Shown one piece after another: positions 36,413 to 45,383 of a DNA stretch of 64,000 nt. The stretch comes from CAWAYR01 sp050250955. Its GTDB lineage: Bacteria > Acidobacteriota > Vicinamibacteria > Vicinamibacterales > UBA2999. The stretch lies in NCBI GenBank assembly GCA_050250955.1, contig JBFWNR010000007.1, positions 124,001 to 188,000 on the forward strand, given 5' to 3'. A program made the translations under genes and the position numbers. The notes beneath the pieces are model-generated. The model saw nothing but the letters and a program-made list of their open reading frames with translations, ran no database searches and was not told where the DNA came from. Each line of letters starts with the position of its first letter. Within the stretch, counting starts at the first letter, position 1.

Positions 36413-37929
36413 ATGCGTTCGCCGCCCTCTGGGACGGGCTCCAGCTCGCACTGACGCCGGTCAATCTCGGCTGGGGGCTGGTCGGGGTCACGCTGGGCAC
36501 CGCGGTCGGCGTCCTGCCGGGCATCGGCCCGGCGCTGACCGTCGCGCTGCTGCTGCCGGCCACCTACGGGCTCGACCCGACGCCGGCCTTCATCATGTTC
36601 GCCGGCATCTACTACGGCGGGATGTACGGCGGCTCGACGACCTCGATCCTGCTCAACACGCCGGGCGAGAGCGCCACCATCGTCACGGCGATCGAAGGGC
36701 ACCGCATGGCGCAGTCGGGCCGCGCCGGCGCCGCGCTGGCCACCGCCGCGATCGGCAGCTTCGTCGCCGGCACGCTCGGCACGCTGGCCCTCACGCTCAG
36801 TGCCCCGACCCTGGCCCGCCTGGCGCTGGCCTTCGGGCCCGCGGACTACTTTGCGCTCATCGTGGTGGCGTTTGCCGCCACGGCGACGCTGCTCGGCCGC
36901 TCGCCCACGGCGGGCCTGCTCAGCCTCGCCGTCGGCGTGACGCTCGGCCTGGTCGGCATCGACCGCCTGAACGGCGATGCCCGGCTCACCTTCGGTGTGC
37001 CCTACCTGCTCGACGGCCTCGACCCGACGATCGTGGCGATCGGCCTCTTCGCCGTCGGCGAGATCCTCGCGCTCGCCGCCGCGCCGCCCGGCGCCAGCCA
37101 TGTGCTGCCGCTCGAACGCGCCCGCTGGATGACGCGCGAGGACTGGGCGCGGTCGTGGAAGCCGTGGCTGCGCGGCACCGTCATCGGCTTCCCGCTCGGC
37201 GCGCTGCCGGCCGGCGGCGCCGAACTGCCGACGCTGCTCTCCTACGCGGTCGAGCAGCGGCTGTCGCCGCGTCCCGAGGAGTTCGGACGCGGCGCCATCG
37301 AGGGCGTCGCCGGGCCCGAGGCCGCCAACAACGCCTCGGCGGCCGGTACCCTGGTGCCGCTGCTGACGCTCGGCCTGCCGGCCTCGGCGACCGCGGCGGT
37401 GCTGCTCGCCGCCTTCCAGCAGTTCGGGCTGCAGGCCGGGCCGCTGCTCTTCCAGAACGAGCCGCAGTTCGTCTGGACGCTGCTGGCCAGCCTCTACGTC
37501 GGCAACGTGCTGCTGCTGGTGCTCAACCTGCCGCTCATCCGGGTGTGGGTGCTGCTGCTGCGCATTCCCGCGCCGCTGCTCTACGGCGGCATCCTCGTCG
37601 TGGCCACCGTCGGCGCCTGGAGCGTGCACCGCTCGATGGGCGACATCGTGGCGCTGGCCGCCATCGGCGGTCTGGCCTTCGTGCTGCGCCGCGCCGACTG
37701 TCCGCTGGCCCCGGTGATGATCGGCGTGATGCTGGGTCCGGCCGCCGACCTGCACCTGCGGCGCGCCCTGGCCATCGCCGACGGCGACCTCACGGTGCTG
37801 GTCACGCGGCCGTTCTCGGCGGCGCTGCTGGCCACGGCCGTCGCCGTGCTGGCCGGTCCGGCCCTGGCCCGCGCCTGGCGGCGCGGCACTGGCGCTGACG
37901 CGCCGCCCGCAGGGAATCGGCGGAGCTGA
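36409..37929 (+). CDS. tctA: Tripartite tricarboxylate transporter large subunit TctA
   Basis: The 506-residue permease has about twelve helices and the TctA landmarks GVLPGIGPALTVALLLPATY, GIYYGGMYGGSTTSILLNTPGE, EGHRMAQSG, GVAGPEAANNASAAG and TLGLPASATAAVLL. The GTG at 36409 overlaps the fusion gene's TGA; the ATG at 36413 is out of frame. With the upstream fusion it forms a complete transporter for an unidentified carboxylate. The TGA stop lies exactly in the TGAA loop of a GGCGGAGC/GCTCCGCC palindrome. Confidence 0.9.
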   Translation: MNAFAALWDGLQLALTPVNLGWGLVGVTLGTAVGVLPGIGPALTVALLLPATYGLDPTPAFIMFAGIYYGGMYGGSTTSILLNTPGESATIVTAIEGHRMAQSGRAGAALATAAIGSFVAGTLGTLALTLSAPTLARLALAFGPADYFALIVVAFAATATLLGRSPTAGLLSLAVGVTLGLVGIDRLNGDARLTFGVPYLLDGLDPTIVAIGLFAVGEILALAAAPPGASHVLPLERARWMTREDWARSWKPWLRGTVIGFPLGALPAGGAELPTLLSYAVEQRLSPRPEEFGRGAIEGVAGPEAANNASAAGTLVPLLTLGLPASATAAVLLAAFQQFGLQAGPLLFQNEPQFVWTLLASLYVGNVLLLVLNLPLIRVWVLLLRIPAPLLYGGILVVATVGAWSVHRSMGDIVALAAIGGLAFVLRRADCPLAPVMIGVMLGPAADLHLRRALAIADGDLTVLVTRPFSAALLATAVAVLAGPALARAWRRGTGADAPPAGNRRS

Positions 37930-38030
37930 AGCTCCGCCCGACGCGACGACGGCCGCTCGGCCCTGCGGAACCGGCCGCTCCGCCCGACGTGACGCCCCCG
38001 TGAGGGCGGCCCTTCAGAGCCGCTGCCGGG
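37919..38030. repeat. Palindromic repeat elements after tctA
   Basis: GGCGGAGC-TGAA-GCTCCGCC (37919-37938) is followed by CGACG. A second imperfect element lies near 38005-38025 around a central TTCA (GGCGGCCC-TTCA-GAGCCGCT). The space between contains inverted GGCCGCT-type words. No gene is visible from 37930 to 38081. These belong to the same family as 60952-61033 and 16049-16092. Confidence 0.65.
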
Positions 38031-38081
38031 AACCCAGGTGGGTCGCGGCGGCGTCCTAGGTTGCGGCTAGACTGACACGAG

Positions 38082-38675
38082 ATGTCCGCGACCTCCCCGC
38101 TCGTGGTGGCGCTCACCGGCGCCACCGGCATGGTCTACGGCGTGCGGCTGCTCGAGCGGCTGCGCGACGCCGGCGTGCCCTCGCACCTGGTGATGAGCAA
38201 GTGGGCGATCCAGACCCTGCTCCACGAAACCGCCTGGCCCGTGGAAGCCGTGAAGCGGCTGGCCACCGAGGTGCACAACGTCGAGGACTACGGGGCGGCG
38301 ATCTCGAGCGGCTCGTTTCTCACCCGCGGCATGGTGGTGGTGCCGTGCTCGATGCGCACCCTGGCGGCGATCTCCACCGGCAGCGGCACCAACCTCATCC
38401 ACCGCGCCGCCGATGTCGTGCTCAAGGAGCAGCGCAAGCTGGTGCTGGTGCCGCGGGAAGCCCCGCTCAGCCAGATCCACCTCGAACACATGCTGCGGCT
38501 GGCCCGGATGGGCGCGGTGGTCTTCCCGCCGGTGCCGGCGTTCTATCAGCGGCCGGCGTCGATCGAAGAGCTGGTCGATCACACCGTGATGCGCATCCTC
38601 GACCAGTTCGACCTGCACCTGGACGCCGCCGGGCGGTGGGACGGCCGGATGCACAAGGCCACCACCCAGGGCTGA
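38082..38675 (+). CDS. ubiX: Flavin prenyltransferase UbiX
   Basis: The 197-residue enzyme attaches dimethylallyl phosphate to reduced FMN to make the prenylated flavin used by UbiD decarboxylases. Motifs are ALTGATGMVYGVRLLERL, VMSKWAIQTL, SGSFLTRGMVVVPCSMRTLAAISTG, LVPREAPLSQIHLEHML and PPVPAFY. No UbiD is in the window. TAGACT (38068-38073) ends 8 bases before the ATG. Confidence 0.92.
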   Translation: MSATSPLVVALTGATGMVYGVRLLERLRDAGVPSHLVMSKWAIQTLLHETAWPVEAVKRLATEVHNVEDYGAAISSGSFLTRGMVVVPCSMRTLAAISTGSGTNLIHRAADVVLKEQRKLVLVPREAPLSQIHLEHMLRLARMGAVVFPPVPAFYQRPASIEELVDHTVMRILDQFDLHLDAAGRWDGRMHKATTQG

Positions 38676-38707
38676 CCGCCCGCGGAGCGCTGGGGTAGCA
38701 TGCCCTC

Positions 38708-40744
38708 ATGCGCACGCGACTCGTCGCCGCCCTGCCGCTGCTCGTCGCCGCGGCCGCCTGTTCGTCGCCGGCCGAGCCTCCCGCGCCGGCCGCTGCCGCG
38801 CCCTCATCCACCGCCGAGCGCCGCTACCTGCTCGAGCGGGTCGACGACGCCGCGGTGGTCCAGCTCTACGCCGACGGCTTCGCCGAGCTGCCGCTGAACG
38901 AGAAGCGGCTCATCTACCACCTGACCCAGGCAGCCATCGCCGGCCGCGACATCTACTGGGACCAGCGCTACCGCCACAACCTGGCGATGCGCGACGTCGT
39001 CGAGCAGATCGTCGCTCACCCGGCCGGCATCGACGCCGCGACCCTGGCCGAGATCCAGCGCTACACCAAGCTGGTCTGGATCAACACCGGCCCTTACAAC
39101 AACCTCACCGCCCGCAAGTTCGTGCTCACCTGCACGCCGGCGGCATTCGCCGCCGCGGCCGCCCAGGCGGCGAAGAACGGCGCCACGTTCGCCACCGCAC
39201 CGGGCGAGACGCTCGACGCCATGCTGACGCGGATGCAGCCGCTCTTCTTCGACGCCAGCGTCGATCCCATGGTCACCCAGAAGACCCCCGAGCGCGGCCA
39301 GGACATCCTCCAGGCCAGCGCCAACAACCTGTACGGCCCCGAGGTGACGATGGCCGACCTCAAGGGCTTCACCGAGCGCTACGGGCTCAACTCGCGGCTG
39401 GTGAAGCAGAACGGCCGGCTGGTCGAGGAGGTCTACAAGGTCGGCGGCCGCTACGACCCGCAGATTCGCGCCATCATCGGCCACCTCGAAGCCGCGCAGG
39501 CCTTCGCAACCCCGACCATGAAGGAGGCGCTGGTCAAGCTGGTGCAGTGGTATCGCACCGGCGAGGACGCCGATCGCAAGGCCTACGACATCGCCTGGGT
39601 GGCCGACAAGACCTCGCCCGTGGACACCATCAACGGCTTCATCGAGGTCTACATGGATCCGCGCGGCGTCAAGGGCTCGTGGGAGGCGCTGGTCTACTAC
39701 GTCAACCGGCAGAAGACGGTGGACATCGAGAAGCTGGCGGTCAACGCCCAGTGGTTCGAGGACCACATGCCGTTCGCGGCCGAGTTCCGCAAGCCCGACG
39801 TCACCGGCATCACCGCCCAGGCCATCGACGTGGTGATCGAGACCGGCGAGTCGGGCCCGGTGACGCCGATCGGCATCAACCTGCCCAACGACCAGTCGGT
39901 GCGCGAGCAGTACGGCAGCAAGTCGGTGTCGCTCTCCAACGTCACCGAAGCCTACGACCGCTCCACCGTGCCGGAGTTCCGCAACGAGTTCGCCTGGGAT
40001 CCGGCCGAAGTCACCCGGGCCGGTAAGTGGAGCGCCTTCTCCGGTGAACTGCACACCAACATGCACGAGGTGATCGGCCACGCCTCGGGCCGGATGAGCG
40101 CGAAGGTGGCGGGCTCCCCGGCCTCGCTGCTGAAGGAGTTCTACTCGGCGATCGAGGAGGGCCGTGCCGACCTCATCGGCCTCTACTTCCTGCCCGACCC
40201 GAAGCTGGCGGAGCTGGGCATCCTGAACGCCGCCGACCAGGCCGAGATCGTCCAGGCCGAGTACGAGGCCTACACCAAGAACGCGCTGGTGCAGCTGCGC
40301 CGGGTGCGGGAGGGCGCGCAGATCGAGGAAGACCACATGCGCAACCGCCAGATGATCGTGCGCTGGCTGATGGCCAACACCACGGCGATCGAGGTCCGCG
40401 AGCGCGACGGCAAGACCTTCTACGTGATGGTCGACGCGGCGGCGTTCCGCGACGGTGTGGGCCGCCTGCTGGGCGAGGTCCAGCGCATCAAGAGCACCGG
40501 CGACTACGCGGCCGCCAAGGCGCTCTTCGAGGCCCACGGCATCCATTTCGATCCGGCGCTGCGCGACCAGGTGGTGGCCCGGGTCGACCGCCTGCAGCTG
40601 CCCTCCTACTCTGGTTTCGTGATGCCGAAGCTCACCGCGACGACCGACGCCGGCGGCGCCATCACCGAGGTGGCGATCAGCTACCCGATGGACCTGACGG
40701 CGCAGATGCTGGAGTACGCGAAGGTGTCGGCAGCCATTCGCTGA
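38708..40744 (+). CDS. Dipeptidyl peptidase III-like metallopeptidase (M49), lipoprotein
   Basis: The 678-residue product begins with a lipoprotein signal (VAAAACSS) and belongs to the M49 type. The zinc site is HEVIGH (residues 453-458), matching the HExxGH signature, with the third ligand in EEGRADLIGLYF (Glu483/484). Conserved stretches include FEDHMPFAAEF and NLPNDQSVREQYGSKSVSLSN. DPP III removes dipeptides from peptide N-termini. Here it would act in the periplasm, probably on imported or cell-wall peptides. TAGCAT (38696-38701) ends 6 bases before the ATG. Confidence 0.88.
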   Translation: MRTRLVAALPLLVAAAACSSPAEPPAPAAAAPSSTAERRYLLERVDDAAVVQLYADGFAELPLNEKRLIYHLTQAAIAGRDIYWDQRYRHNLAMRDVVEQIVAHPAGIDAATLAEIQRYTKLVWINTGPYNNLTARKFVLTCTPAAFAAAAAQAAKNGATFATAPGETLDAMLTRMQPLFFDASVDPMVTQKTPERGQDILQASANNLYGPEVTMADLKGFTERYGLNSRLVKQNGRLVEEVYKVGGRYDPQIRAIIGHLEAAQAFATPTMKEALVKLVQWYRTGEDADRKAYDIAWVADKTSPVDTINGFIEVYMDPRGVKGSWEALVYYVNRQKTVDIEKLAVNAQWFEDHMPFAAEFRKPDVTGITAQAIDVVIETGESGPVTPIGINLPNDQSVREQYGSKSVSLSNVTEAYDRSTVPEFRNEFAWDPAEVTRAGKWSAFSGELHTNMHEVIGHASGRMSAKVAGSPASLLKEFYSAIEEGRADLIGLYFLPDPKLAELGILNAADQAEIVQAEYEAYTKNALVQLRRVREGAQIEEDHMRNRQMIVRWLMANTTAIEVRERDGKTFYVMVDAAAFRDGVGRLLGEVQRIKSTGDYAAAKALFEAHGIHFDPALRDQVVARVDRLQLPSYSGFVMPKLTATTDAGGAITEVAISYPMDLTAQMLEYAKVSAAIR

Positions 40745-40990
40745 GCCCGTCGTACAGGATTGCGACGGGGGTCGGCAAAATGTGCCCGGTCGGGTTGTTC
40801 GAGCGCCCGCTCCCGCCTGTGGCGTGACGGGCCGCGACGTTGCAAATCGTGCAGTGGCGCGGTTCTTGCCACCACCGAGTCAGAGGCCGCCCGCCCCTCG
40901 ACGGACCGTGCCTGCGGCCTCTTTGCGGGAGGGGAGCTGTGCGCCACGGCGTGGCGCACAGTCCCGTGGCAGTGCGATCATGACGGCGCG
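40745..40990. other. 246-base gene-free region with a perfect 11-bp inverted repeat
   Basis: No coding frame here is convincing. The notable element is CTGTGCGCCAC-GGC-GTGGCGCACAG (40937-40961), a perfect hairpin ending 29 bases before the zinc-ribbon gene. It could be an operator, an upstream terminator or an mRNA leader hairpin. The segment 40760-40800 is less GC-rich than its surroundings. Confidence 0.5.
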
Positions 40991-41653
40991 ATGACCGCTC
41001 GCCCCTACCGCGCCGGCCAGTCGGTCGAGGACCACTGCCGCGCCTGCCACGAAGACCGCATCCACACGATCGTCGTCGTCGACACTGCCGCGCAGCCGCT
41101 GCGCGTGAGCTGCGACTACTGCGGCAGCGAACACAACTATCGCGGCGGGCCGCGCCCGACCGCAACCACGGCGACCGTGTCCGCGGTCGCGCCCCAGCGC
41201 CACGCCGAGCCCGGCGATCGCCAGGCCCGCGCCGCGGTGCCCTCGTCCGCCCCTCTCCCGCTCGTCAGCGATCGCGAGCTTTCGGAGCCCCCGATGTCCG
41301 ACCCCGCCGTACCGGCCGACCTCGAACGCCTGCTGCGCCGCGTCATCCGCGAGGAGACCGGCCTCACCGCCGCGACGCCGGCCGAGAAGTGGCGCGGCGG
41401 CGACCTGGTGCTGCGCCCCGGCCGGCCCGGCGTGCAGGAGAAGAGCTGGCCGATCGAGACGTTCTTCCACAAGGTGGTGATGCTGAGGAACCGCCTGCGC
41501 ACGCTCGAGCAGCAGGTCAACGCCTCGGACCTGCCGGCCGACCAGAAGCTGAAGCTGCAGAGCTACATCACCGGCTGCTACGGCTCGCTGACCAGCTTCA
41601 ACGTGCTCTTCGCCGACGAGGACGACCGCTTCGTCGGAGCGGCGTCCGATTAG
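40991..41653 (+). CDS. Zinc-ribbon protein of unknown function
   Basis: The 220-residue protein has an N-terminal ribbon, CRAC near residue 17 and CDYC about 27 residues later (followed by SEHNYR). A low-complexity linker follows, then a C-terminal helical region containing KSWPIETFFHKVVMLRNRLRTLEQQVN and LQSYITGCYGSLTSFNVLF. I do not recognise a named family, though the two-part plan looks conserved rather than random. It may be a DNA- or RNA-associated regulator. The ATG at 40991 is chosen because the ribbon starts soon after it. The TAG stop sits in a 7-bp inverted-repeat loop (41635-41663). Confidence 0.6.
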   Translation: MTARPYRAGQSVEDHCRACHEDRIHTIVVVDTAAQPLRVSCDYCGSEHNYRGGPRPTATTATVSAVAPQRHAEPGDRQARAAVPSSAPLPLVSDRELSEPPMSDPAVPADLERLLRRVIREETGLTAATPAEKWRGGDLVLRPGRPGVQEKSWPIETFFHKVVMLRNRLRTLEQQVNASDLPADQKLKLQSYITGCYGSLTSFNVLFADEDDRFVGAASD

Positions 41654-41776
41654 GGGCGCTCCGTCGGCGCCGGGCCGCGCCGCCTCCGTCCGTCCCCGCC
41701 AGATCTCCATCCAGGCATCTCGGACCCCGGACGCGGCACTGTCCGGCGCCGACGCCCACTGTCGCAGGACAGGGCG

Positions 41777-42298
41777 TCAGACCCTGCCTCCGGCTCGGAC
41801 GATCCGCGCCGTGGTCACCACCTGCCCGGTGTGCCGCGACGCGTGCTCGGCGGCGTGAAACAGCAGGCCAAGCACCGTTGACGGCAACTGCGCCCGACCG
41901 ACCGCCCGCGGATCGGTCAGCGAGGCTTCACGAGTCGCCCGCAGCTGAGCCAACGCGGCGTCGACCGCGGCACGCCACGCAGCCAGCAGCTGCGACGCGG
42001 TCGGACGCGGATCACCGGGGGCCGCTTCGGCGGCCAGCGCCGCGCGCTGCCGCTCGTCGAGCGTCGCCCCACGCGCGTAGGTCAGCAGGCGATCGGTACT
42101 GCCGGCGAGATGGCGCAGATGGAAGCCCACCGGCGCCGCGCCGTCGGGTGAGCGCCAGAGTTGCTCGTCGGTGAGTGAGGCGGCGGCGCGCTCGCAGTCT
42201 TCGACCGCCATCACGAACGCGTGGGCGGCCGGCTGCAGCAGGGGCGGCACGCCGGGCACCGGCCCGCGGAGCCACGGTTCGGGGAGCGTCGTCGGCAT
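41777..42298 (-). CDS. DinB-superfamily protein, cytoplasmic
   Basis: The 173-residue helix bundle has candidate metal-binding histidines in VGFHLRHLAGS and LLFHAAEHASRHTGQV, a typical DinB/YfiT pattern. It has no signal peptide, in contrast to the DinB protein at 5090. It may be a thiol-dependent transferase, but the partner thiol is unknown. TAGCAT (42310-42305) ends 6 bases before the ATG; a GGAG between box and start may still act as a ribosome site. Confidence 0.8.
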   Translation of the reverse strand: MPTTLPEPWLRGPVPGVPPLLQPAAHAFVMAVEDCERAAASLTDEQLWRSPDGAAPVGFHLRHLAGSTDRLLTYARGATLDERQRAALAAEAAPGDPRPTASQLLAAWRAAVDAALAQLRATREASLTDPRAVGRAQLPSTVLGLLFHAAEHASRHTGQVVTTARIVRAGGRV

Positions 42299-42327
42299 GG
42301 CTCCATGCTACCGGCGCGGCCGGCGGC

Positions 42328-44991
42328 TCAGTCGGCGGCCAGTGCCGTGGCCGGATCGACCCGCGAGGCGCGGCGCGCCGGGAGATACCCGGCTGCCAGC
42401 GTGGTCGCGGCGAGCACGACGACCGCGGCCACGAGCACCACCGGATCCCACGGTGCCACGTCGTAGAGAAGCGACGACAGGGTGCGCGCCACGGCGAGTC
42501 CGGCGGCGAGCCCGATGACCAGACCCGCGCCGGCGATCTTCGCCGCCTCGCGCAACACCAGCCCCAGCACCTCGCCGCGGCTCGCACCCAGCGCCAGCCG
42601 CGTGCCCAGCTCGCGGGTCCGCCGCTGGACCCCGTAGGACAGCACGCCGTAGATGCCCACCGCGGCCAGCGTCAGGGCGAGAAGCGCGAAGCCGGCGAGC
42701 AGCCGCATCGCCAGACGCGACACCGCGGCCGAGCCGGCGGCGACCTCGGCCATGGTGCGCACCTCGGCGATGAGGGTCTGCGGTTCGACCTGGCGCAGGG
42801 CGGTGCGGATCGCCGGCCAGGCGGCCAGTGGATCGCCGGCCGTGCGGATGAACAGCGTGATGCCGGTGCCGTTCTGCCGTTCGAACGGGAAGTAGAGATC
42901 CGCGCGCGGTATGTCGGTGAGCGCCGCACGGCGGATGTCGCCGACGCGGCCGACGATCTCGGCGGTGGCGTCGCCCAGCACGATGCGGCGCCCCACCGGA
43001 TCCTCGCCGGGGAAGAACTGCGCGGCGAGCGCGTCGCTGACGATCACCACCGGCGGACTGTCGGGCGTGTCGCGCGCGTCGAAGAGACGGCCGGCGCGCA
43101 GCGGGATGCGCAGCGCCTCGAAGTAGCCGGCCGAGGCCAGCTGCCACCCCACCTCCGGCGGCCGCTGCCCAACGGCCAGGGGCTGTTCGGGTCGCACCAG
43201 GGGCGCCGTCCAGTTGTTGCCGGTGAGCGGCGTCACCGCCGCGCCGCCCACGCGCTCGACGCCGGGCAGCGCCTCGAGCGCGGTGAACAGGCGTCGATAG
43301 GCCGCCGACCGCGCCGGCGCCTCCCGATACCGTCCAGCGGGCAGGCCCACCTGCACCGTCAGCACGCCATCGGCGCTGAATCCAGGATCGACCGCCACCA
43401 GCCTGGCGAAGCTGCGCAGGGTCAGCCCCGCTCCGACCAGGAGCACGACGGCCAGCGCGATCTCGGCCGCCGCCAGCGTCGAGGCGGCCCGCCGCGCCGC
43501 GCCACCCATCGTGGTGCGGCGCTGGCCGCCGAGCGCGCCGGGACCGCGTTGGCCGACGACGCCGAGGCAGGCGACGCCGCTGAAGACCAGCGCCGCGGCG
43601 AGCGTGGCCGCCAGCGAGAAGCCGAGGACCCACGGATTCAGCCCCACCGCGTCGAGGCCCGGCACGTCGGTGCCCGGCGGCAGCATCGCGGCCAGCGCCG
43701 GCGCCACCCGCCACGCCACCAGGACGCCCACCGCGCCGCCGGCTGCGGCGAGGACGAGACCCTCGGTGAGCGTCTGGGCGACCAGACGCGTGCGGCCGGC
43801 CCCCAGCGCGAGGCGCGTCGCCAGTTCGGGCTGACGGGCCAGCGACCGCGCCAGCAGAAGGTTGCCGACGTTGACGCAGGCGATGAGCAGCACGAAGCCC
43901 ACCGCGGCGAGCAGCAGGAGCAGTGGCCGCCGGGTATCGCCGATGAGGCCGTCGCGCAGCGACTGGGTGAAGTACTGCGAGTCGGCGTTCTGCTGCGGAT
44001 GCTCGCGCTCGATGGCGGCGGCCAGGGCGGCGATCTCGGCCTCGGCACGCGCTGCCGTCATCCCCGGCGCGAGTCGGCCGATCCCGTAGATCCAGCCCGC
44101 ACGCCGCTCGGCCGGGGCGGTGGCCGGCACGCGGGCCGGCACGATCACGTCGGTGGGCGATCCGGGGGGAAAGTGGAATCCGGGTGGCGCCACGCCGACC
44201 ACCTGCCGTCGGGTGTTCCCGATCTGGATCGACCGGGTGAGAATCGCCGGGTCGGAGCCGAGCTCGGTCCGCCACAGCTGGTGGCTGACGAGGACCACCG
44301 GCGGCGCGTCCTCGCGCTCGTCCTCGGCCGAGAACGACCGGCCCATCGCCGGTCGCAGCCCGAGCACGTCGAAGGCGTTGGCGGTCAGGCTCACGCCCTC
44401 CACCAGCACGGGATCGCGTTCGCCGATCAGCGCCGCCTGGAAGCCGTAGTAGCCGGCGAAGGCCGAGAACACCCGCTGGCGGTCGCGCAGATCCACGAAG
44501 TCGCCGAGGGCGACGTCCGGCTTGGTGAGGCCGGTGCGCGCCTCGCGGTGTTTCACGAGCACGAGGGCGTCGGCGTCGGGATACGGCAGGGGCCGCAGCA
44601 GTACCGCTTCGACCACGGCGAACAGCGCCGTGTTGGCGCCCACACCGAGGGCCAGGGTGAGCACGGCGGCGCCGGCGAGGCCAGGCTCACGGCGGAGAAG
44701 GCGGAGGGCATGACGCAGATCGAGCTTGAACATGGCCGGCAGATCCCTTCGGGCGGTGGGCTGGTGGGCGTGCGGCAACGGTGGGGACGGCGTGAGGAGC
44801 GCGAGGCGCAGGCAGTCGAGCCACACGCCGGCCAGCGCGGCGGCCCGACGCCCTCGACCGGGCGCAGGCGTGCCGTCGCGCGCGGCGACGGCCCACGAGA
44901 ACTCGAGGTCGGCGACGGCGGGCTCGAACGCGTCGCGGCGGATGCCCTCGGGAAGACAGTGGCCGAGGTGCCTGGCCAGTCCGCTACGCAT
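42328..44991 (-). CDS. ADOP-type (MacB/FtsX) ABC permease
   Basis: The 887-residue protein has about 85 N-terminal residues of the ADOP type. Two MacB_PCD/FtsX units follow: first helix in EPGLAGAAVLTLALGVGANTALF, a periplasmic domain with FDVLGLRPAMGRSFSAEDE, three helices around 375-480, a second periplasmic domain, and the terminal trio ending RRASRVDPATALAAD. Acidobacterial duplicated orphan permeases characteristically lack an adjacent ATPase, as here. Substrate and function are unestablished. It overlaps the PadR gene by 8 bases and is surely co-transcribed with it. Confidence 0.9.
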   Translation of the reverse strand: MRSGLARHLGHCLPEGIRRDAFEPAVADLEFSWAVAARDGTPAPGRGRRAAALAGVWLDCLRLALLTPSPPLPHAHQPTARRDLPAMFKLDLRHALRLLRREPGLAGAAVLTLALGVGANTALFAVVEAVLLRPLPYPDADALVLVKHREARTGLTKPDVALGDFVDLRDRQRVFSAFAGYYGFQAALIGERDPVLVEGVSLTANAFDVLGLRPAMGRSFSAEDEREDAPPVVLVSHQLWRTELGSDPAILTRSIQIGNTRRQVVGVAPPGFHFPPGSPTDVIVPARVPATAPAERRAGWIYGIGRLAPGMTAARAEAEIAALAAAIEREHPQQNADSQYFTQSLRDGLIGDTRRPLLLLLAAVGFVLLIACVNVGNLLLARSLARQPELATRLALGAGRTRLVAQTLTEGLVLAAAGGAVGVLVAWRVAPALAAMLPPGTDVPGLDAVGLNPWVLGFSLAATLAAALVFSGVACLGVVGQRGPGALGGQRRTTMGGAARRAASTLAAAEIALAVVLLVGAGLTLRSFARLVAVDPGFSADGVLTVQVGLPAGRYREAPARSAAYRRLFTALEALPGVERVGGAAVTPLTGNNWTAPLVRPEQPLAVGQRPPEVGWQLASAGYFEALRIPLRAGRLFDARDTPDSPPVVIVSDALAAQFFPGEDPVGRRIVLGDATAEIVGRVGDIRRAALTDIPRADLYFPFERQNGTGITLFIRTAGDPLAAWPAIRTALRQVEPQTLIAEVRTMAEVAAGSAAVSRLAMRLLAGFALLALTLAAVGIYGVLSYGVQRRTRELGTRLALGASRGEVLGLVLREAAKIAGAGLVIGLAAGLAVARTLSSLLYDVAPWDPVVLVAAVVVLAATTLAAGYLPARRASRVDPATALAAD

Positions 44992-45316
44992 CGGACCACC
45001 GCATCCGTGGCGCCGTACGCGCCAGTTCGTCGTAGAAGCGGTGGGCGTCGCTCCACAACCGCGCCCCCTCGCGGGTGATCCGGTAGCGGCGCTCGGTGAC
45101 CGCCTGGTCGCCGACCGTGACCTGCTCGTAGCGGCCGTCGACCAGCCGCGCCCGCTCCAAGCGGGCCATCAGCTGGTAGAACGCCGGGCCGGTGCGTCGC
45201 ACGCCGTAGGCGGCCAGGGCCTGGCGAACCACCCGGCCGGGCTGCTCGTCGGCATGCAGGACGCCGAGAACCAGGTACTGGAGGTGGGTCAGCGACGGCA
45301 ACGCCCGCTTCGACAT
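44984..45316 (-). CDS. PadR-family transcriptional regulator (ADOP partner)
   Basis: The 110-residue winged-helix protein shows LTHLQYLVLGVL, GPAFYQLMARLERARLVDG and YRITREGARLWSD, the standard PadR N-terminal DNA-binding fold. PadR proteins usually repress their own operon and the adjacent transporter. A 20-base near-palindrome lies immediately upstream of the start and is the probable operator. Confidence 0.9.
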   Translation of the reverse strand: MSKRALPSLTHLQYLVLGVLHADEQPGRVVRQALAAYGVRRTGPAFYQLMARLERARLVDGRYEQVTVGDQAVTERRYRITREGARLWSDAHRFYDELARTAPRMRWSDA

Positions 45317-45319
45317 AAT

Positions 45320-45339
45320 GCGATCTTACATACGATCGC
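45320..45339 (-). promoter_or_regulatory. PadR operator and overlapping -10 box
   Basis: GCGATC(G)TA-TG-TA(A)GATCGC pairs at 8 of 10 positions and ends 3 bases before the PadR ATG. Within it TAAGAT (45328-45323) sits 6 bases from the start, so bound repressor would block the promoter. The second PadR gene has an analogous palindrome at 63497-63520. Confidence 0.6.
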
Positions 45340-45353
45340 GTTTCCGCGAAGTT

Positions 45354-45373
45354 CCCGGCCTCCGGCGGCCGGG
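45354..45373. terminator. Hairpin downstream of PEP carboxylase
   Basis: CCCGGCC (45354-45360), loop TCCGGC, GGCCGGG (45367-45373) lies 11 bases beyond the minus-strand stop. It is also upstream of the PadR promoter. No T-run is present. Confidence 0.4.
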
Positions 45374-45383
45374 CGTCGGGCGC

